The translations under genes and the position numbers were made by a program. Below, piece after piece: positions 6,889 through 15,941 of a stretch of DNA of 64,000 nt (positions are counted from its first letter, which is position 1; every line of letters starts with the position of its first letter). Origin of the DNA: Psychroflexus maritimus (GTDB lineage Bacteria > Bacteroidota > Bacteroidia > Flavobacteriales > Flavobacteriaceae); NCBI RefSeq assembly GCF_011089875.1, contig NZ_JAANAS010000013.1:1-64000 (forward strand). The letters are read 5' to 3'. Under the pieces are notes generated by a model. The model was given only the letters and a program-made list of their open reading frames with translations. It made no database searches and was not told the origin of the DNA.

Positions 6889-7440
6889 AAACTAGGGACT
6901 TTAGTGCATCTCGGTTTAGCTTCTAAAAACACTTACCTTTGTTATATGAATAATCAATGGGTAAATGGATATATTGTTTCGAGATTAACAGTGCACTTGG
7001 TTTGGAGCACCAAGTATTGCTATTCAGTTTTAAATGGAGATATTTAGAAGTGTTGACGTGAGATTCTGATTCAATTTTGTGATGCCGAAAGTATTAGTAT
7101 ATTAAAGGCAGTTGTTAATAAAGATCATATTCACATGCATGTAGAGTATCGCCCCTCGCAAGACATCAGCACTTTAGTAAAAAAGCTAAAAGGCAGAAGC
7201 TCAAGAAAACTCCAACAAAAGTTTCCAAAATTACAAAAGCGCTATTGGGGCAGCTATTTTTGGGCAATAGGTTTGGGATGTTAGAGTACGGGCAACATAA
7301 CTGATGAAATGGTAAGTGAATACTTGGAGCATCATCGGAAATCAGGTAATGACTCAGATAATTTTATACTTGAGTAATCACGTACAGCTGAATTTCAGTC
7401 AGGATAAAACCTATGGACTTCAAGTCCAAAGTGGTTTAGT
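6889..7440 (+). mobile_element. Decayed IS200/IS605-type element (tnpA only)
   Basis: The tnpA pseudogene is followed by CTATGGACTTcAAGTCCaaAGtGG (7409-7432), a subterminal hairpin of the kind that marks the right end of IS200-like elements. On the left, CTAGGGACTTTAG (6892-6904) with GGTTTAGC nearby looks like an eroded left hairpin. These single-strand transposons have no inverted terminal repeats and make no target duplication, so borders are approximate. Confidence 0.6.
6946..7377 (+). pseudogene. tnpA: IS200-family transposase TnpA, inactivated by three stop codons
   Basis: A single open frame of 143 codons from ATG 6946 to TAA 7375-7377, interrupted by TAG at codon 34 (7045), TGA at codon 37 (7054) and TAG at codon 113 (7282). 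The text reads VHLVWSTKYCYSVLNGDI, then the HUH-type HIHMHVEYRP, LVKKLKGRSSRKLQQ, YWG.YFWA, and STGNITDEMVSEYLEHH, a clear Y1 transposase. There are no frameshifts. All three stops fit single C:G to T:A changes (CAG, CGA and TGG before), so decay is recent and by point mutation only. Confidence 0.85.
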
Positions 7441-7442
7441 TC

Positions 7443-7473
7443 CATCCTTCACTTACAAAAGCTTAGCGCTTTT
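7443..7473. repeat. 31-bp direct repeat, copy 1
   Basis: CATCCTTCACTTACAAAAGC followed by TTAGCGCTTTT, identical to 7558-7588. Each copy contains a small hairpin AAAAGC-ttagc-GCTTTT. It lies between the IS200 remnant and tRNA-Arg. Confidence 0.85.
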
Positions 7474-7557
7474 ATTTTTAAGCAGGATTAGATATCCTGA
7501 AAGAGTTCACTGCTGGAAATACAAAACCACTGCTTTCGCAGTATTGGTTTTTATTTT

Positions 7558-7588
7558 CATCCTTCACTTACAAAAGCTTAGCGCTTTT
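7558..7588. repeat. 31-bp direct repeat, copy 2
   Basis: Exact copy of 7443-7473, 115 bases further on. It is followed by the tRNA terminator hairpin. A degenerate look-alike of that terminator (AAAACCA-CTGC-tttc-GCAG-tat-TGGTTTT, 7523-7551) precedes it, which suggests a local duplication of the tRNA 3' flank. Confidence 0.85.
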
Positions 7589-7606
7589 GACGTTTGTATG
7601 AAAATA

Positions 7607-7634
7607 AAAACCACACTTTTTCAAGTGTGGTTTT
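7607..7634 (-). terminator. Terminator of tRNA-Arg
   Basis: A perfect 12-bp stem (7607-7618 with 7623-7634, loop of four) with T-rich sequence after it on the minus strand, 11 bases beyond the tRNA 3' end. It is symmetrical enough to work on both strands. Confidence 0.7.
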
Positions 7635-7644
7635 GTGCTTGTCG

Positions 7645-7718
7645 TGACCTCGGCAGGATTCAAACCTGCAACCTCTTGAGCCGTAATCAAGTGCGCTATT
7701 CAGTTGCGCCACGAGGCC
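7645..7718 (-). tRNA. tRNA-Arg (anticodon ACG)
   Basis: On the minus strand the acceptor GGCCTCG pairs with CGAGGTC, followed by discriminator A. The D arm is GCGC..GCGC. The anticodon stem CTTGA/TCAAG has loop TTACGGC with anticodon ACG reading CGN arginine codons. The T arm is GCAGG-TTTGAAT-CCTGC. CCA is not encoded. The length is 74 nt. Confidence 0.95.
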
Positions 7719-7732
7719 TTTTTTTGAGTTGG

Positions 7733-7762
7733 CAAATATAAGCTAAATTCGTATATTGACAA
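7733..7762 (-). promoter_or_regulatory. Promoter of tRNA-Arg
   Basis: On the minus strand TTG (7762-7760) and TATATTTG (7740-7733) are separated by 19 bases, the textbook Bacteroidota spacing, and lie about 15 bases before the tRNA. A divergent, weaker set (TTG 7729-7731, TATATTG 7752-7758) on the plus strand points to apt. The two promoters therefore overlap. Confidence 0.6.
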
Positions 7763-7779
7763 ATTTTAAGCACAGAAAT

Positions 7780-8292
7780 ATGAAAGAAATTCAGCATTAC
7801 ATAAGAGAAATTAACGACTTCCCTAAAAAAGGAGTGGTTTACAAAGACATAAGTCCGCTTCTTGGAAACATAGAGGCTATGCGCTTGGCCGTTGATAAGT
7901 TAATTGCAAACTTGCCTCACCAAAACATCGATAAAGTGGTAGGGATTGAGTCACGTGGATTTTTCCTTGCTACATTGTTAGCAGACCGGCTTAATGCAGG
8001 CTTCGTACCAATCAGAAAACCAGGAAAACTCCCTTACAAAACTTATCAGCAAAAATATGATTTAGAATATGGACATGACCAACTTGAAATTCATCAAGAT
8101 GCTATTCAGATGGGAGAGAAGGTATTGATTCACGATGATGTGTTAGCAACAGGAGGTACTGCTGAAGCAGCTGTGAAGTTAGTTAATCGTTTTGATGCAG
8201 CTATTGTTCAGCTTAATTTTATAATTGAAATACCATTTCTAAACGGGAGAGAAAAAATAAAAAAACAGCAGGTTTTTGTTCTTCAGGATTAA
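7780..8292 (+). CDS. apt: Adenine phosphoribosyltransferase
   Basis: Salvages adenine with PRPP to AMP in the cytoplasm. The 170 residues from ATG 7780 match the family. The N-terminal IREINDFPKKGVVYKDISPLL is a classic APRT start, and the PRPP loop VLIHDDVLATGGTAEAA is at about 115-131. A TTG at 7756 in the same frame overlaps the plus-strand -7-like element, so ATG 7780 is preferred. It is monocistronic, convergent with pheT. Confidence 0.95.
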   Translation: MKEIQHYIREINDFPKKGVVYKDISPLLGNIEAMRLAVDKLIANLPHQNIDKVVGIESRGFFLATLLADRLNAGFVPIRKPGKLPYKTYQQKYDLEYGHDQLEIHQDAIQMGEKVLIHDDVLATGGTAEAAVKLVNRFDAAIVQLNFIIEIPFLNGREKIKKQQVFVLQD

Positions 8293-8415
8293 GCCATATA
8301 AGTGATGATTAAATTTAGGTACTTGATAAATTTTAAATTTAATTGTAATCAAAAAGGAGAACTAATTGTATAATTAATTCTCCTTGCTATTAAGCGTAAT
8401 TGATAGGATAACTAA

Positions 8416-10842
8416 TTATCTTAAACTAGCTCCTAACTGTTTTTCAAATTGTTGTTGAAATTTAGACATTAATTTATCTACCTGCTTGTCGGTTAAGGTT
8501 TTATTTTCATCTTGGAAAATAAATTTAATGGCATAACTTTTCTTTCCTTCAGGGAGGTTTTTTCCTAAATAAACATCAAACAAATCGACTTTTTTAAGTA
8601 GTTTCTTACCTAATTTAAGCGCAATTTCTTCTAATTCATTAAACCTTATATGTTCGTTAAGAAGTAATGCAAAATCTCTTCTAACGGCAGGGTATTTGGG
8701 TATTTCTTCAAAAGTAAACTGATTGGTTTTTGATGCTTCTAACATTTCGTCCCAATTAAAATCGGCAAAAAGGACTTCTTGTTCAATGTCAAACTTCTTT
8801 AAAATTGATTTTTGAACAGTACCAAAACTCACCAATGCTTTCTTGTTATAGAAAATTGTAATAGCCTCGTTAAATACACTTGATTTGGCAGTTTTAATTG
8901 TTGTTGATTTGATGCCTAATCTTTGTAAAATACTTTCAACAATCCCTTTAAAATAGAAGAAATTAGTTTTTTCTATTGCATTAGTCCAAGATTCTGGATT
9001 TTTATTACCGGTGACCAGCAAGGATAAATGCTTAGGTTCTTCGTATTTTTCAGTGTATTTGTGATAGGTTTTTCCGAACTCAAAAAATTTGAGATTTTCA
9101 TTTTTACGATTCAAGTTATAGGCAATGCTTTCTAATCCAGAAAACAGCATGCTTTGTCTCATTACTGCTAAATCTTGACTAAGCGGATTTAGCATTTCTA
9201 CTTGATTTTCTGCACTAATTGTGTTAGAAAATTCTGTGTATTTAGCTGTGGTTAAAGAGTTAGACATAATTTCAGAAAACCCTTTACCTACCAATTGTTG
9301 TGCAGTTATCTGCTGTATTTTATGATCATCAAATTTATTAGTCAATGAAACAGAAACATTAAACTTTTCATTTAATGGAATATTATTATAGCCATAAATT
9401 CTTAATATTTCTTCAATAACGTCAACTTCTCGTTGAACGTCAACCCGGTATGCAGGAATGGTTAAACCTAAACCACTTTCAGTTACATTATTCACTTTAA
9501 TTTCTAAAGAGGATAAAATGTTTTTAATAACATTAGTGTCTATTTCGTGACCAATCAAATCATTGATTTTTTTGAAACTTAAAAACACCTGAAAATCTTC
9601 AATTTTTTTAGGGTATAAATCGTCAATATCACTGCTCACTTTTCCGCCAGCAATTTCCTGAATTAATATAACAGCTCTTTTTAAGGCATATTCAGTGATG
9701 TTTGGGTCTATACCTCGCTCAAACCTAAATGAAGCATCGGTATTTAATCCGTGTCTTTTAGCTGTTTTTCTTACACTTACGGGGTCAAAATAGGCGCTTT
9801 CTAAAAATATAGAGCTGGTATGTTGGGTAACTCCAGAATCTAATCCACCAAAAACACCAGCAATGCAAAGTGGTTTTTCTTCATCGCAAATCATTAAATC
9901 ATCTTCGTGAAGTTCACGTTCTACTTCGTCAAGAGTAATAAATTTCGTTCCCTTTTTTAAAGTTTGAACAACAATTTTATTTCCTCTTATTTTATCTGCG
10001 TCAAAGGCATGAAGTGGTTGCCCTAATTCATGCAAGACGTAATTTGTAGCATCAACTATGTTATTGATTGGTTTTAGACCAATTGCTTTTAATCTATTTT
10101 GAAGCCATGTTGGCGAGGCTTTTACGCTAACCCCAGAAATAGTTATTCCAGCGTACCTAGGTGCCAATTTGCTTTCTTTTACTTCTATGGCTATTTTTCT
10201 ACTCCTTTCTTCTACATGAAAATTACTTATGGCCGGAGTATTGAGCGGTGTATTTTTATCTAATTGAATTAATCCAGCACGCAAATCTCTAGCTACCCCC
10301 CAATGACTCATCGCATCAGCGCGGTTTGGAGTTAGTCCAATTTCAAAAACTTGATCAATTTCAACTTCAAAAATATCTTTTAGGGGAGTTCCGGGCTGAA
10401 AGTCTTCAGCTAAAACCATAATTCCGTCATGACTTTCCCCAAAGCCTAATTCGTCTTCGGCACAAATCATCCCATGGCTAGCTTCACCTCTTATCTTTCC
10501 TTTCTTTATTTTCCAAGCTTCGCCTTTTTCATCATAAAGTGTTGTACCAATAGTAGCTACAGGAACTTTTTGTCCTTCGGCTACATTGGGCGCACCACAT
10601 ACAATCTGAAGCTCTTCGCCCTCACCAATGTTTACTTTAGTAAGTTTCAGCTTGTCGGCATTGGGATGTTTTTTACATTCAGTCACATGACCTACAACAA
10701 CGCCTTCAAGTCCTCCTTTTACAGACTCAAAATTAGTTACGCCTTCTACTTCTAGCCCTAAATCGGTTAGTAGTGCGTCTGCTTCGTTAGTGCTTAAATC
10801 GGTATTGATAAACTGTTTTAACCAGTTGTAAGATATCTTCAT
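8416..10842 (-). CDS. pheT: Phenylalanine-tRNA ligase beta subunit
   Basis: Beta chain of the (alpha beta)2 enzyme that charges tRNA-Phe. The 808 residues match the bacterial length. Domains in order: EMAP-type tRNA-binding domain (about 40-150, HPNADKLKLTKVNIGEGE), B3/B4 editing domain (about 210-395, NNIVDATNYVLHELGQPLHAFD), B5 (about 405-475), catalytic-like core (about 490-700), and FDX-ACB anticodon-binding domain (about 715-808, IPKYPAVRRDFALLL). pheS is not adjacent, as is common in this phylum. Confidence 0.97.
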   Translation of the reverse strand: MKISYNWLKQFINTDLSTNEADALLTDLGLEVEGVTNFESVKGGLEGVVVGHVTECKKHPNADKLKLTKVNIGEGEELQIVCGAPNVAEGQKVPVATIGTTLYDEKGEAWKIKKGKIRGEASHGMICAEDELGFGESHDGIMVLAEDFQPGTPLKDIFEVEIDQVFEIGLTPNRADAMSHWGVARDLRAGLIQLDKNTPLNTPAISNFHVEERSRKIAIEVKESKLAPRYAGITISGVSVKASPTWLQNRLKAIGLKPINNIVDATNYVLHELGQPLHAFDADKIRGNKIVVQTLKKGTKFITLDEVERELHEDDLMICDEEKPLCIAGVFGGLDSGVTQHTSSIFLESAYFDPVSVRKTAKRHGLNTDASFRFERGIDPNITEYALKRAVILIQEIAGGKVSSDIDDLYPKKIEDFQVFLSFKKINDLIGHEIDTNVIKNILSSLEIKVNNVTESGLGLTIPAYRVDVQREVDVIEEILRIYGYNNIPLNEKFNVSVSLTNKFDDHKIQQITAQQLVGKGFSEIMSNSLTTAKYTEFSNTISAENQVEMLNPLSQDLAVMRQSMLFSGLESIAYNLNRKNENLKFFEFGKTYHKYTEKYEEPKHLSLLVTGNKNPESWTNAIEKTNFFYFKGIVESILQRLGIKSTTIKTAKSSVFNEAITIFYNKKALVSFGTVQKSILKKFDIEQEVLFADFNWDEMLEASKTNQFTFEEIPKYPAVRRDFALLLNEHIRFNELEEIALKLGKKLLKKVDLFDVYLGKNLPEGKKSYAIKFIFQDENKTLTDKQVDKLMSKFQQQFEKQLGASLR

Positions 10843-10863
10843 AAGTTATTGTAAAATATCTGG

Positions 10864-10871
10864 CAAATATA
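10864..10871 (-). promoter_or_regulatory. -7 box of pheT
   Basis: The minus strand reads TATATTTG, a perfect TAnnTTTG, ending 21 bases before the pheT ATG. No TTG lies at the usual distance, so only the -7 part is supported. Confidence 0.45.
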
Positions 10872-11124
10872 TAAAACCAAATCAAAAACTAAGTTGGATT
10901 CAGGGGTTTTATGTGGTTCAATTTATAGCTTACTTTAGACACTTAATTAAGCTAGTTTTAAAATCTCAATTTTAAATCAGATTATGAAAAGAATTTATAG
11001 TTATTCAGTATAATACCTTTACTTTTGTGCGGGATTGGTTGTAGGCATGGATTTTAATTTCAATTAAATGCTTCCCCTTGTTGATTTACTCAACTTAGAC
11101 ACCTAACTATTGTATTATTGATTC

Positions 11125-13533
11125 ATGAGAGTGAAATTTTTTTCTTTCTTCTTTATTTGCTTTAATTTCATCGCTTTTTCTCAAGAAGTGTATGTTGCTG
11201 ATTTAGGTAATAATAGTCCTATAGAAGGAGTGCAAATTTCTACTCTATCTGGTGATACTTTAACAACCAATGCTGAAGGAAAGATAAATTTGAGCTCCTT
11301 GAAAGCTCAAGACGAAATACAATTTAGTCATCCTAACTTCCAATCTTTAAAAACAAGTTATTCAGGTTTAGTCCAATCTGATTTTAAAATTTACTTGATT
11401 TCCAGGAATATAGCATTGGATGATGTGGTGGTATCTGGTTCGCGATGGCGACAAGCATCCAATAAAATTCCAGCGAAAGTAACAAGCATTTCAGCAAAGG
11501 AAGTCCAACTTTACATGCCTCAAAATGCGGCAGACTTACTTGAAACTTCTGGAAAAGTTTTTGTTCAGAAAAGTCAGCAGGGGGGAGGTAGTCCAATGAT
11601 CAGAGGTTTTGCGGCTAATCGTTTGCTTTACAGTGTGGATGGTGTACGAATGAACACTGCTATTTTTAGAGGCGGAAATATACAGAATGTAATTAATCTG
11701 GATCCTTTTGTAATGGAGAGCACAGAAGTTTTGTTTGGTGCCAATTCTGTGATTTATGGAAGTGACGCCATGGGAGGGGTAATGAGCTTTCAAAGTTTAC
11801 AACCTGAGTTATTTCTAAGTGACGAAATTAAAGTGAAAGGAAATGCAGTTGTTAGACATTCTACCGCTAACTCAGAAAAGACAGGTCATTTTAATGTTCG
11901 TATTGGAGCCAAAAAATGGGCTTTTGTAAGTAGTTTTAGTCGTTGGGAATTTGATGATTTAATACAAGGTAGAAGCGGACCAAAAGATTATTTAAAAACT
12001 CAACACGTTAAACGAATAGACGGAGCAGATGTTGTAGTTGAACAAGACAATCCTAGAAAACAAGTACCCTCCGCTTATTCGCAATTCAATACACTCCAAA
12101 AAATAAGGTTTAAACCGAATGAAAAATGGGATTTTCAATATGCTTTTCATTTTTCAGAGACTTCCTCATTTGGGAGGTATGACCGACATAACAGATTAAG
12201 AAATGGGCTTCCTCAATATGCACAATGGGATTATGGTCCGCAACAGTGGATGATGAATCATTTAAGTTTTTCCTATAAAAACGAAGCCTTGTTTTTTGAT
12301 CAAATGAATTTTAGTCTAGCTCAACAATCCTTTGAAGAAAGTAGAATTATTAGATTGCTTAACTCAAACACGCAAAGACAACAAGTTGAAAATTTAAACA
12401 CCTATGCATTGAATATCGATTTTAAAAAGAAACTAGGAACCAAAAACACACTTTATTACGGTACAGAATGGGTGACTAATTTGGTTGATTCTAAAGGCGA
12501 ATTAACCGATATAAATTCAATGGAAACTGAAACAGGACCTGCTCGATATCCTGAAGCTACGTGGCAATCTGTAGGAATATATGCAAAAAATGAATATGTG
12601 TTTTCTAATCAATTATTGTTGTTAGCGGGCTTGCGCTACAACCATTTTAGTATTGATGCAGATTTTTCCAACAACTTAGCTTTTTACCCACTTCCCTTTG
12701 ACCATGCTCAAGTAAATGATGCTGCACTTACGGCAAGTATAGGAAGTGTTTACACGCCTTCAAATGATTGGGTTTTGAAAGCCAATTTTGGTACAGCTTT
12801 TCGATCGCCTAACGTGGATGATTTAGGAAAAGTTTTTGATTCTGAACCCGGAGCAGTCACCGTTCCTAATCCAAATTTAGCTGCTGAATATGCTTATAAT
12901 ATTGATGTAAGCTTAAGTAAAATTATAGGAAAGCATTTAAAAGTGGAGTTGGATGCTTATGCAACATTACTCAATAACGCAATGGTGCGGAGAGATTTTC
13001 AGTTGAATGGACTAGATAGTATATCGTTTGAAGGAACCCCTAGTAAAGTTCAAGCCATACAAAATGCATCGAAGGCTAAAATTTACGGTTTTCAACTAGG
13101 TATGGAACTTAAAGTCTTAAAGAATTTAATTTTTACATCCGATTTAAATTATCAGATTGGTCGTGAAGAGATGGAAGACGGAAGCACAAGTCCTTCTCGT
13201 CATGCACCTCCTTTTTTTGGAGTAAATCGCTTACAGTATAGAAAAGCTAAGTGGACGGTCGAGCTCAATACTTTTTTCCAAGGAGAAATGAGTTTTGAAA
13301 ACCTTGCTTTAGAAGAGCGTTTAAAGGATGAGATTTATGCCAAAGATGCTAATGGAAATAATTTTTCTCCTGCCTGGTACACACTCAACCTAAAATCATT
13401 GTATAAGTTTTCATCTTCTTATGCTGTAAGTTTTGGCGTAGAAAATATAACAGATCAACGCTACAGGCCTTATAGTTCAGGTATATCTGGTGCAGGTTTA
13501 AACTTTGTTGCTTCTGTAATGATTAATTTTTAG
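11125..13533 (+). CDS. TonB-dependent outer-membrane receptor (haem/siderophore-type)
   Basis: An 802-residue outer-membrane transporter powered by TonB. A signal peptide ends near residue 19 (IAFSQ), a carboxypeptidase-regulatory-like domain follows at about 20-95, the plug at about 105-225 and the 22-strand barrel after that, ending in aromatic NF. The plug text GGGSPMIRGFAANRLLYSVDGVRMN..RGGN and EVLFGANSVIYGSDAMGGVM resembles the haemoglobin/transferrin receptor group. The ligand cannot be fixed from sequence. It stands alone without a SusD partner. Its stop overlaps the stop of the convergent gene by three bases. Confidence 0.85.
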   Translation: MRVKFFSFFFICFNFIAFSQEVYVADLGNNSPIEGVQISTLSGDTLTTNAEGKINLSSLKAQDEIQFSHPNFQSLKTSYSGLVQSDFKIYLISRNIALDDVVVSGSRWRQASNKIPAKVTSISAKEVQLYMPQNAADLLETSGKVFVQKSQQGGGSPMIRGFAANRLLYSVDGVRMNTAIFRGGNIQNVINLDPFVMESTEVLFGANSVIYGSDAMGGVMSFQSLQPELFLSDEIKVKGNAVVRHSTANSEKTGHFNVRIGAKKWAFVSSFSRWEFDDLIQGRSGPKDYLKTQHVKRIDGADVVVEQDNPRKQVPSAYSQFNTLQKIRFKPNEKWDFQYAFHFSETSSFGRYDRHNRLRNGLPQYAQWDYGPQQWMMNHLSFSYKNEALFFDQMNFSLAQQSFEESRIIRLLNSNTQRQQVENLNTYALNIDFKKKLGTKNTLYYGTEWVTNLVDSKGELTDINSMETETGPARYPEATWQSVGIYAKNEYVFSNQLLLLAGLRYNHFSIDADFSNNLAFYPLPFDHAQVNDAALTASIGSVYTPSNDWVLKANFGTAFRSPNVDDLGKVFDSEPGAVTVPNPNLAAEYAYNIDVSLSKIIGKHLKVELDAYATLLNNAMVRRDFQLNGLDSISFEGTPSKVQAIQNASKAKIYGFQLGMELKVLKNLIFTSDLNYQIGREEMEDGSTSPSRHAPPFFGVNRLQYRKAKWTVELNTFFQGEMSFENLALEERLKDEIYAKDANGNNFSPAWYTLNLKSLYKFSSSYAVSFGVENITDQRYRPYSSGISGAGLNFVASVMINF

Positions 13534-15863
13534 TCAAACAGATTGCTTTTTAATTGGTAGTTGATTGGCAAGCTAATTAGTTTTCCTTGGTCGGTAATTC
13601 CTTCAATAAAAAACTTATAATTTTTAAAATCTAAATTTTTCATTTTGATCACAAAATCTCCGTTATTACTTATTACTTCTGGCTCCCAATGAAGTCCAGC
13701 TATCAGTTGAAATTTATTAGAATTTTGATAAATATAAGCAGGAGTATAAAATGCTTTAGGTTTAGTATAACCTTCCTCCATAGTGATTTCGGTTATCCTT
13801 TTTTGGTATTTTGCTAAATTACGCATATGTGTAGCAAATTTTAGTCGAATAACACCCCCAGCTCCCCACATTCCCTGACCTAAACCATTTTTGTCAATCT
13901 CTATGCTTTCGAAATCGGCTACCAGTCTATTGCTTAAAACACTTAAATCACTTACACGACCACCATTTATTATTACTTGTGGCGGCGGTGTCTGTGGAAT
14001 ATTCGGTCGTATTATAAATTGGCTTCCTGTGTCGGTAACGCGGTAGCCTCTATACCTTAAAAAATCTGATAATAAGGGAAAGCTGTCTGCTAATTCATCA
14101 GTTACTTCAACTTTTTTTCCTCTCAATGAACTTAAAAATTCCTTTTTTTCTTCTTTAGTGGCTTTAGCTTTTACAATAACATCTTCTAGCAGCTCGCCAT
14201 TTTCAAAGGCTTTAATTTCTGTTTGCTGTTGAGTTTTTGGTTTAAAATTGTAATCTGCTTTTTCTGCATGCAGTTTAATTTTCGGAAAATTAATTAGTGT
14301 ATTTACCTTAAATTTTGGAGCGGGATAATGTTTTCCTTTTTTATCGAAAGTAGAAAAACTATACGTTGTCTCTTTTATGGGGAAAATTTTATTTGTTTCT
14401 ATTTTTTTTGTTTTATCTAAATCGAAAACCTCGTCCTCATTAATCATGTTTTCAAATATCAAAAAGAAGCGTCTAAAGTTTTTGGTTTTTTGTAAAAAAA
14501 ATAGTTCCTGATTAATTCCTTGCTCTCTTTTAGAAACATCAATAATTTCATGGTTTAAGATAGCATCCCAATTATACCTGCTCCAGCCTTGATTGAGTAG
14601 TAAGAGGTCTAGATTGTATTGTTTTTTAAAATCAATATCTTTAAAATAGGAATTGGGTTTTTCTATGTTTCCTTTGATGTATGGCGATAAAAGTAGTTTG
14701 GAAATAATGCTGTGTTTAGGCTGGTTAGCTATAGAGTTTTGATGAAGTACAGAGGCGCTTAGATTGGTATATTTATTTTCTAATTTTTCTATTGAAAAAG
14801 AAAATTTGATAGAGTCTAAAGCTTCATTAAATCGATCTTTTATACGAACATCTGCTTTTTTTATGTAGTTGTCTTGATGCCTGAAAATTAAACGTTCTGC
14901 AATAGGTTTGTTTTTGTAAAATAAAGTAATTGTATTAACGCCCGTAAATAAATTATTGATAGGAAGTTTAAATTGTAATTCTTGACCTTGTGAATGCTTA
15001 CTTAAATCAACTTCAAAGTTTTTTCCAGCCTGATGTATTAAAAGGTTAAAATGCTGAAAGCCTTCTTTGTTTAAGTTCTGACTGATTTTAATTATATGGT
15101 AATCCTTCTGTATGTGGGTTGAGATAATTCCTCCTTTTTCTTGAATACCTTCAATTTCTCTAACAAATTTTTCTTGATTTTCAGTAGTTATTTCTAGGGT
15201 ATAATTCTTTCCTTTTTGGGGGGTTAAGTTGAAAGCACCCATTCCAAAATCGTTGCTTTTAAAACTGCTTATTTTTTTTCCTTCTTTAAAGACTTCAGCA
15301 TTAAAAGCTACACCAATTCCTTGCTCATTGATGGCTTTTACACCGTAACGATGTAAAAAATCGTAAATTCCATAACCTGATTCGGGTAAAATTTGAACGT
15401 CGATAGCTGTATAAGTTTTTACAGATTTTTTATTTTCAATTTTTTTAATGATTTCTATAGGAATTTGGTGATTGAGGTGTTGAAGCTTATTTTGGTTATT
15501 GTAATTAGTAGAAAAGTACAAATAATATTTTCCTGGTTCAAAATCTTCATCAATTTCAAATTGACCAAAGCTTATACCATTTTTCACATAAAATATGGCT
15601 TCCTCTATTTTTTCTTGCTTTTCATTTAATAGTGTTAGATACAAATTTCCTACTTCGTTTTTTAAGAAGTTTGTTTTTCGGTTAATGAGGTAATTTTTAA
15701 ACCATATAGTTTCCCCTTTAATAAAATGAGTTTTGTTGAGATGTGTAAAGATAACCTCTCCATCATTTTCAAAATAGTTGACTAATTTATTATCAATAAA
15801 TTTTTGGGCAGTTAAGCTTGTTGAAGTACAACAAATAAGTAAGGCAATAATAATTTTTTTCAT
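13530..15863 (-). CDS. Secreted macroglobulin-like (MG2) surface protein with plug-like C-terminal domain
   Basis: A 777-residue exported protein with signal peptide MKKIIIALLICCTSTSLTAQ. The N-terminal part (THLNKTHFIKGETIWFKNYLIN, about 40-61) looks like the MG2 domain found in alpha-2-macroglobulin-like Bacteroidota proteins. The region about 600-690 (VEVTDELADSFPLLSDFLRYRGYRV..PPPQVIINGGRVSDLSVLSN..ESIEIDK) resembles a TonB-receptor plug without a barrel. Such proteins are common in Flavobacteriia but have no settled function. It may be exposed on the periplasmic side of the outer membrane. It faces the TonB receptor gene tail to tail, so it is not in the same transcript. Confidence 0.6.
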   Translation of the reverse strand: MKKIIIALLICCTSTSLTAQKFIDNKLVNYFENDGEVIFTHLNKTHFIKGETIWFKNYLINRKTNFLKNEVGNLYLTLLNEKQEKIEEAIFYVKNGISFGQFEIDEDFEPGKYYLYFSTNYNNQNKLQHLNHQIPIEIIKKIENKKSVKTYTAIDVQILPESGYGIYDFLHRYGVKAINEQGIGVAFNAEVFKEGKKISSFKSNDFGMGAFNLTPQKGKNYTLEITTENQEKFVREIEGIQEKGGIISTHIQKDYHIIKISQNLNKEGFQHFNLLIHQAGKNFEVDLSKHSQGQELQFKLPINNLFTGVNTITLFYKNKPIAERLIFRHQDNYIKKADVRIKDRFNEALDSIKFSFSIEKLENKYTNLSASVLHQNSIANQPKHSIISKLLLSPYIKGNIEKPNSYFKDIDFKKQYNLDLLLLNQGWSRYNWDAILNHEIIDVSKREQGINQELFFLQKTKNFRRFFLIFENMINEDEVFDLDKTKKIETNKIFPIKETTYSFSTFDKKGKHYPAPKFKVNTLINFPKIKLHAEKADYNFKPKTQQQTEIKAFENGELLEDVIVKAKATKEEKKEFLSSLRGKKVEVTDELADSFPLLSDFLRYRGYRVTDTGSQFIIRPNIPQTPPPQVIINGGRVSDLSVLSNRLVADFESIEIDKNGLGQGMWGAGGVIRLKFATHMRNLAKYQKRITEITMEEGYTKPKAFYTPAYIYQNSNKFQLIAGLHWEPEVISNNGDFVIKMKNLDFKNYKFFIEGITDQGKLISLPINYQLKSNLFD

Positions 15864-15941
15864 AGATGAAGTGTTTTGTCACAAAGATATTATTTAATTA
15901 AAAGTTTGCAAATTAAATTTTGTGTTCTATGTTTAAGTCCT

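Noticed and set aside
7316-7741. 141-codon open frame on the plus strand
   Set aside because: It runs antisense through tRNA-Arg and its terminator and gives the well-known false peptide read from tRNA antisense (RIQTCNLLSRNQV). It also overlaps the IS200 end and the 31-bp repeats.
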